From: Chryseobacterium gleum
Lineage (GTDB): Bacteria; Bacteroidota; Bacteroidia; Flavobacteriales_D; Sanyastnellaceae
Direction: 5' to 3'
Length of the DNA: 8,055 bases
Assembly (NCBI GenBank): GCA_945883885.1
Contig: CAMCYM010000069.1
Coordinates: forward strand, 1-8,055
This document shows, one piece after another, positions 5,597 through 8,055 of the stretch. The notes under the pieces were generated by a model. The model was not told the origin of the DNA and searched no databases. It saw only the letters and a program-made list of their open reading frames with translations. The translations under genes were made by a program, and so were the position numbers. How positions within the stretch are numbered: position 1 is the stretch's first letter; every line of letters starts with the position of its first letter.

Positions 5597-6606
5597 ACCC
5601 CGGGGTCCTTGCTGCCTTCGACCGGTTTTCTGACTTGCGGGTCGTGGTCGCAGGTGACATCATGCTCGACGCATACGTCATCGGCGAAGTAAACCGTGTA
5701 AGTCCGGAGGCACCTGTGGCGGTTCTGGACGTCGTACGACGAGATTCCCGCCCGGGTGGAGCCGCCAACGTCGCAGAAAACGTGCGGGCTTTAGGCGGCC
5801 ACGTGGCGGTTTGCGCGTTGGTCGGGAACGACCCGGCTGGGGCAGCGCTCAAGGACCTCCTGCACACCCGTGGCGTAGACACCTCGGCGGTGCTTGGGGA
5901 CCCCGAGCGCCCGACGACGGTCAAGACCCGCCTGATGAGCGCGGGGCAGCATCTGCTGCGGACGGACGAGGAATCTACCCAGCCGGTATCCCGTGAACTC
6001 GCGCTGGACCTTGTCGCCGCATTTACGGAACTTCTCGACCGCCACCTTCCCCATGTCGTCATCCTCGAGGACTACGACAAAGGCGTGCTCACGGCCGTCA
6101 CCATCCCGGGCATGCTCGCGGCCTGTGCCGCACGTTCCATCCCGGTTGCAGTGGACCCGAAGCTGCGGCAATTCTCCATCTACCGCGGAGTTCAATTGTT
6201 CAAGCCTAACTTGAAAGAACTCAAGGAAGGAACTGGAAAACATAGAATTACAAAGAATAACTCAAGTGAAATTGAGGCCGCCATCGAGGTGTTGCTCGCC
6301 GCGTTGCATCCTGAAATTGCGCTGGTGACTTTGAGCGAGCTCGGGGTATGGGTGCATGCTCCGCATCTCGGCGTCTTGCATGAACGAAGGCCCGCGCATC
6401 CCCGTGAGATCGTCGATGTAAGCGGTGCTGGAGATACCGTGATTGCCGTGGCGGCGCTGTTGCTCGCCTGCGGGGTCGGACCGGTGGCCTTGGCCGAAGC
6501 CGCGAACCTGGCCGGCGGCCTCGCCTGCGAACGGCCCGGGGTGCATCCGCTGACCCTCGCCGAGTTGCGGGCAGAGTGGTCTGTCCTGTATCCACCTGCG
6601 CCATGA
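5593..6606 (+). CDS. PfkB-family carbohydrate kinase, resembling D-glycero-beta-D-manno-heptose-7-phosphate kinase
   Basis: This 337-residue protein is a ribokinase/PfkB-fold sugar kinase that looks most like the kinase half of HldE (RfaE domain I), which phosphorylates heptose 7-phosphate at C1 on the way to ADP-heptose for lipopolysaccharide. Visible signatures are VVVAGDIMLDAYVIGEVNRV (17-36), SPEAPVAVLDV, the substrate-binding RPGGAANVAENVRALGG (53-69), DYDKGVLT (160-167), VAVDPK (185-190), FKPNLKEL (203-210) and the ATP/anion-hole motif DVSGAGDT (275-282) with catalytic base D281. The cytidylyltransferase-like half of bifunctional HldE is absent, so a separate nucleotidyltransferase would be needed for ADP-heptose. 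Both ends are ATGA overlaps, with the aminotransferase before and trkH after. An AT-rich island covers residues about 200-226. Another sugar-phosphate substrate is possible, so I leave out a gene symbol. Confidence 0.87.
   Translation: MNPGVLAAFDRFSDLRVVVAGDIMLDAYVIGEVNRVSPEAPVAVLDVVRRDSRPGGAANVAENVRALGGHVAVCALVGNDPAGAALKDLLHTRGVDTSAVLGDPERPTTVKTRLMSAGQHLLRTDEESTQPVSRELALDLVAAFTELLDRHLPHVVILEDYDKGVLTAVTIPGMLAACAARSIPVAVDPKLRQFSIYRGVQLFKPNLKELKEGTGKHRITKNNSSEIEAAIEVLLAALHPEIALVTLSELGVWVHAPHLGVLHERRPAHPREIVDVSGAGDTVIAVAALLLACGVGPVALAEAANLAGGLACERPGVHPLTLAELRAEWSVLYPPAP
6191..6270. other. AT-rich island inside the kinase gene
   Basis: By hand count these 80 bases contain 26 G or C (about one third), and 6231-6260 only 7 of 30, while the flanking gene is clearly GC-rich. 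The island encodes the conserved FKPNLKEL strand and then a polar loop rich in Lys, Asn and Ser. Codons such as AGA, ACA, TCA, AGT, AAT and ATT cluster here and are scarce in the rest of the gene. The reading frame is intact through it. Confidence 0.6.
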
Positions 6607-8055
6607 ACATCCAAGAATTCCGGGAGCGCATCAACGTGGTCCTGTACGGTTCGAAAGGCCCCGTGCTTGCCACGTTGCGCGTGCTCAACTTGCTGGTGTC
6701 TGCTGCAGCCTTGGTGCTGTTCGTCGGGTACTACGGATTCCCGCATTCCAGCAGCCAAGCCAGCTTGCTGGTCGATGGGATTCGTTCTGCCTTCGGCTTT
6801 TATGTCGCCCAGTACTTCATCAAGCTGTTGTATGACTTTCAGCCATTGAGTTATCTGCGGCGGACCTGGTTCGAGGGGACTGTCATGACCTTGTTGCTCG
6901 CCGAAGGCATCAGCGACTTGGTGTCCGGAGAACTCATTGTCAGTCGGCTGCTGGAATCGCTGGGGATACCCGTTGTGGCGGAGATCTACGCCGTTTTCAT
7001 CCAAGCCTATTTCATTGTGATCGTGGGGCTTGAGCTCGTCCGCCGCTCGAACGTACTGCCGAAAATCCGCCTGAATCCGGCGCTGATCTTTATCTTGAGC
7101 TTTGTCGGCATCATTGCCATCGGAACGGGGCTCTTGATGCTTCCAGAAATGTCGCGAGCGCCAGGGGGGATGCCTTTCCTCGACGCCCTGTTTACGGCCA
7201 CCAGTGCGACGTGTGTTACCGGACTGGTCACCGTGGACCCCGCCCTCTATTTCACCATGAAGGGACATTGGGTCATTTTAGCCATGGTGCAGTTGGGAGG
7301 CATCAATCTGATTTCATTTGGCACCTTGTTGATGCTGGTTTCCAGGTTCGGTATCGGCATCAAGCAGCATGACGTAATCGAGGATTTTTACCACACCGAA
7401 ACCTTCATCGCCGGATCGGGCATGATGCGCAAGGTGTTGATGTACGTTTTCGGAATCGAACTCCTTGCCGCCATCGGGCTGTACCTGACATGGTCCCCCG
7501 AGGTCGACTTTTCCCAAGCAGGACCGCGTTGGTTCGTGTCATTGTTCCACGCCGTAACCGGATTCAATAATGCCGGAATCTCATTGTTCCCGGGCAATCT
7601 CATGGCGACAGGCGTCGCAACGTCGTGGCTTGCGCAATGGGTCATAACCGGGGTCATGTTCGCCGGTGCGCTGGGGCTTGTACCGTTGTTTGACCTGTTT
7701 GACCGCGAAAGACTGAGAGAACGGATGCGGCAACCGTGGCGGCAAATCAGCTTTTCGTCCAAGATTGCCATCTACTTTTCCCTGATCCTCGTAGTTGTCG
7801 GGGCCGGCCTCTTTTACCTCCTGGAGTTCAATGGCATCCTGAAAGGGTCCAGCCCCTTCGGCGCGTTCACGACTGCTGTCTTCCAAAGCGTGTCTGCAAG
7901 GACGACGGGCTTCAACACCTTCGACTTCCACCTGATGGGAGTCCCGATGTTGCTCATCACCATCGTGTTGATGACCATCGGTGGCTCTTCAAGTTCTACC
8001 GCCGGCGGGATCAAGACCTCCACATTGGCCATCCTGCTCGCAGATTTGTGGCGCA
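6603..8055 (+). CDS. TrkH/KtrB-type potassium uptake transporter with N-terminal extension, partial
   Basis: The first 484 codons of a potassium-translocating subunit of the SKT superfamily (TrkH/KtrB) are present; the gene runs off the right edge. The core begins near residue 157 (LNPALIFILSFVGIIAIGTG). Three of the four pore loops are visible: ATSATCVTGL (199-208), FHAVTGFNNAGISL (315-328) and FQSVSARTTGFNTFD (427-441), with likely filter glycines G207, G325 and G436. GGSSSSTAGGIKTST (460-474) is the conserved Gly/Ser-rich segment after the third loop, near the intracellular gate. The fourth loop lies beyond the window. Before the core is an extension of about 150 residues with four hydrophobic segments (about 21-46, 56-76, 90-108, 125-144), absent from plain TrkH/KtrB. 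The regulatory partner (TrkA/KtrA, an RCK protein) is not in the window. Start: the ATG at 6603 overlaps the kinase TGA as ATGA. Confidence 0.94.
   Translation, partial: MNIQEFRERINVVLYGSKGPVLATLRVLNLLVSAAALVLFVGYYGFPHSSSQASLLVDGIRSAFGFYVAQYFIKLLYDFQPLSYLRRTWFEGTVMTLLLAEGISDLVSGELIVSRLLESLGIPVVAEIYAVFIQAYFIVIVGLELVRRSNVLPKIRLNPALIFILSFVGIIAIGTGLLMLPEMSRAPGGMPFLDALFTATSATCVTGLVTVDPALYFTMKGHWVILAMVQLGGINLISFGTLLMLVSRFGIGIKQHDVIEDFYHTETFIAGSGMMRKVLMYVFGIELLAAIGLYLTWSPEVDFSQAGPRWFVSLFHAVTGFNNAGISLFPGNLMATGVATSWLAQWVITGVMFAGALGLVPLFDLFDRERLRERMRQPWRQISFSSKIAIYFSLILVVVGAGLFYLLEFNGILKGSSPFGAFTTAVFQSVSARTTGFNTFDFHLMGVPMLLITIVLMTIGGSSSSTAGGIKTSTLAILLADLWR

Noticed and set aside
6192..7268. Minus-strand open frame (358 codons) across the kinase/trkH junction
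   Set aside because: Gln/Asp/His/Arg-rich with no motifs, and it lies opposite two coupled, well-supported genes.
1..8055. Mobile elements, CRISPR arrays, tRNA/rRNA genes, toxin-antitoxin or defence genes
   Set aside because: The sequence is almost fully filled by seven ordinary coding regions; I saw no spaced direct-repeat arrays, transposase motifs, insertion-sequence ends or tRNA-like cloverleaf sequences.

Overview
The window looks like a GC-rich (roughly 60% by eye) chromosomal segment of a Bacteroidota bacterium, most likely a flavobacteria-like lineage. Supporting signs are a TAnnTTTG-type promoter box, a lack of clear Shine-Dalgarno sequences, a branched-chain-type E2 with an ATDKVDSEV lipoyl motif, and protein family variants (two-part glycosyltransferase, N-terminally extended TrkH, stand-alone heptose-kinase-like PfkB protein) that I associate with that phylum. 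The placement is inference from style, not from a marker gene.

Layout: seven genes in two divergent, tightly packed runs separated by a 48-base gap (2833-2880). Leftward (minus strand): recR (start 2832), then a 655-residue GT2 glycosyltransferase fused to a membrane and polyprenyl-glycosylphosphotransferase-like module (2221-254), then the lipoyl-domain end of a 2-oxo acid dehydrogenase E2 (starting at 267, running off the left edge). The junctions are a 4-base ATGA overlap and a 14-base overlap. Rightward (plus strand): a sodium:solute symporter (2881-4359), a class I/II aspartate-type aminotransferase (4397-5596), a PfkB-family kinase resembling heptose-7-phosphate kinase (5593-6606), and a TrkH/KtrB-type potassium transporter (6603 to the right edge, incomplete). 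The last three genes are joined by two ATGA overlaps.

Working together: there is no mobile element, CRISPR array, RNA gene or defence system. Functions are repair (RecR), surface glycan chemistry (the GT2 fusion and possibly the heptose kinase), central and amino-acid metabolism (E2, aminotransferase) and ion-coupled transport (symporter, TrkH). The overlaps suggest two translationally coupled operons, although the products do not form one obvious pathway.

Most worth a second look: the GT2 fusion, whose C-terminal half keeps the flanks of a sugar-phosphate transferase but has lost its catalytic middle; the roughly 150-residue, four-hydrophobic-segment N-terminal extension of TrkH; a sharply AT-rich island inside the kinase gene; and a perfect inverted repeat that includes the symporter start codon.
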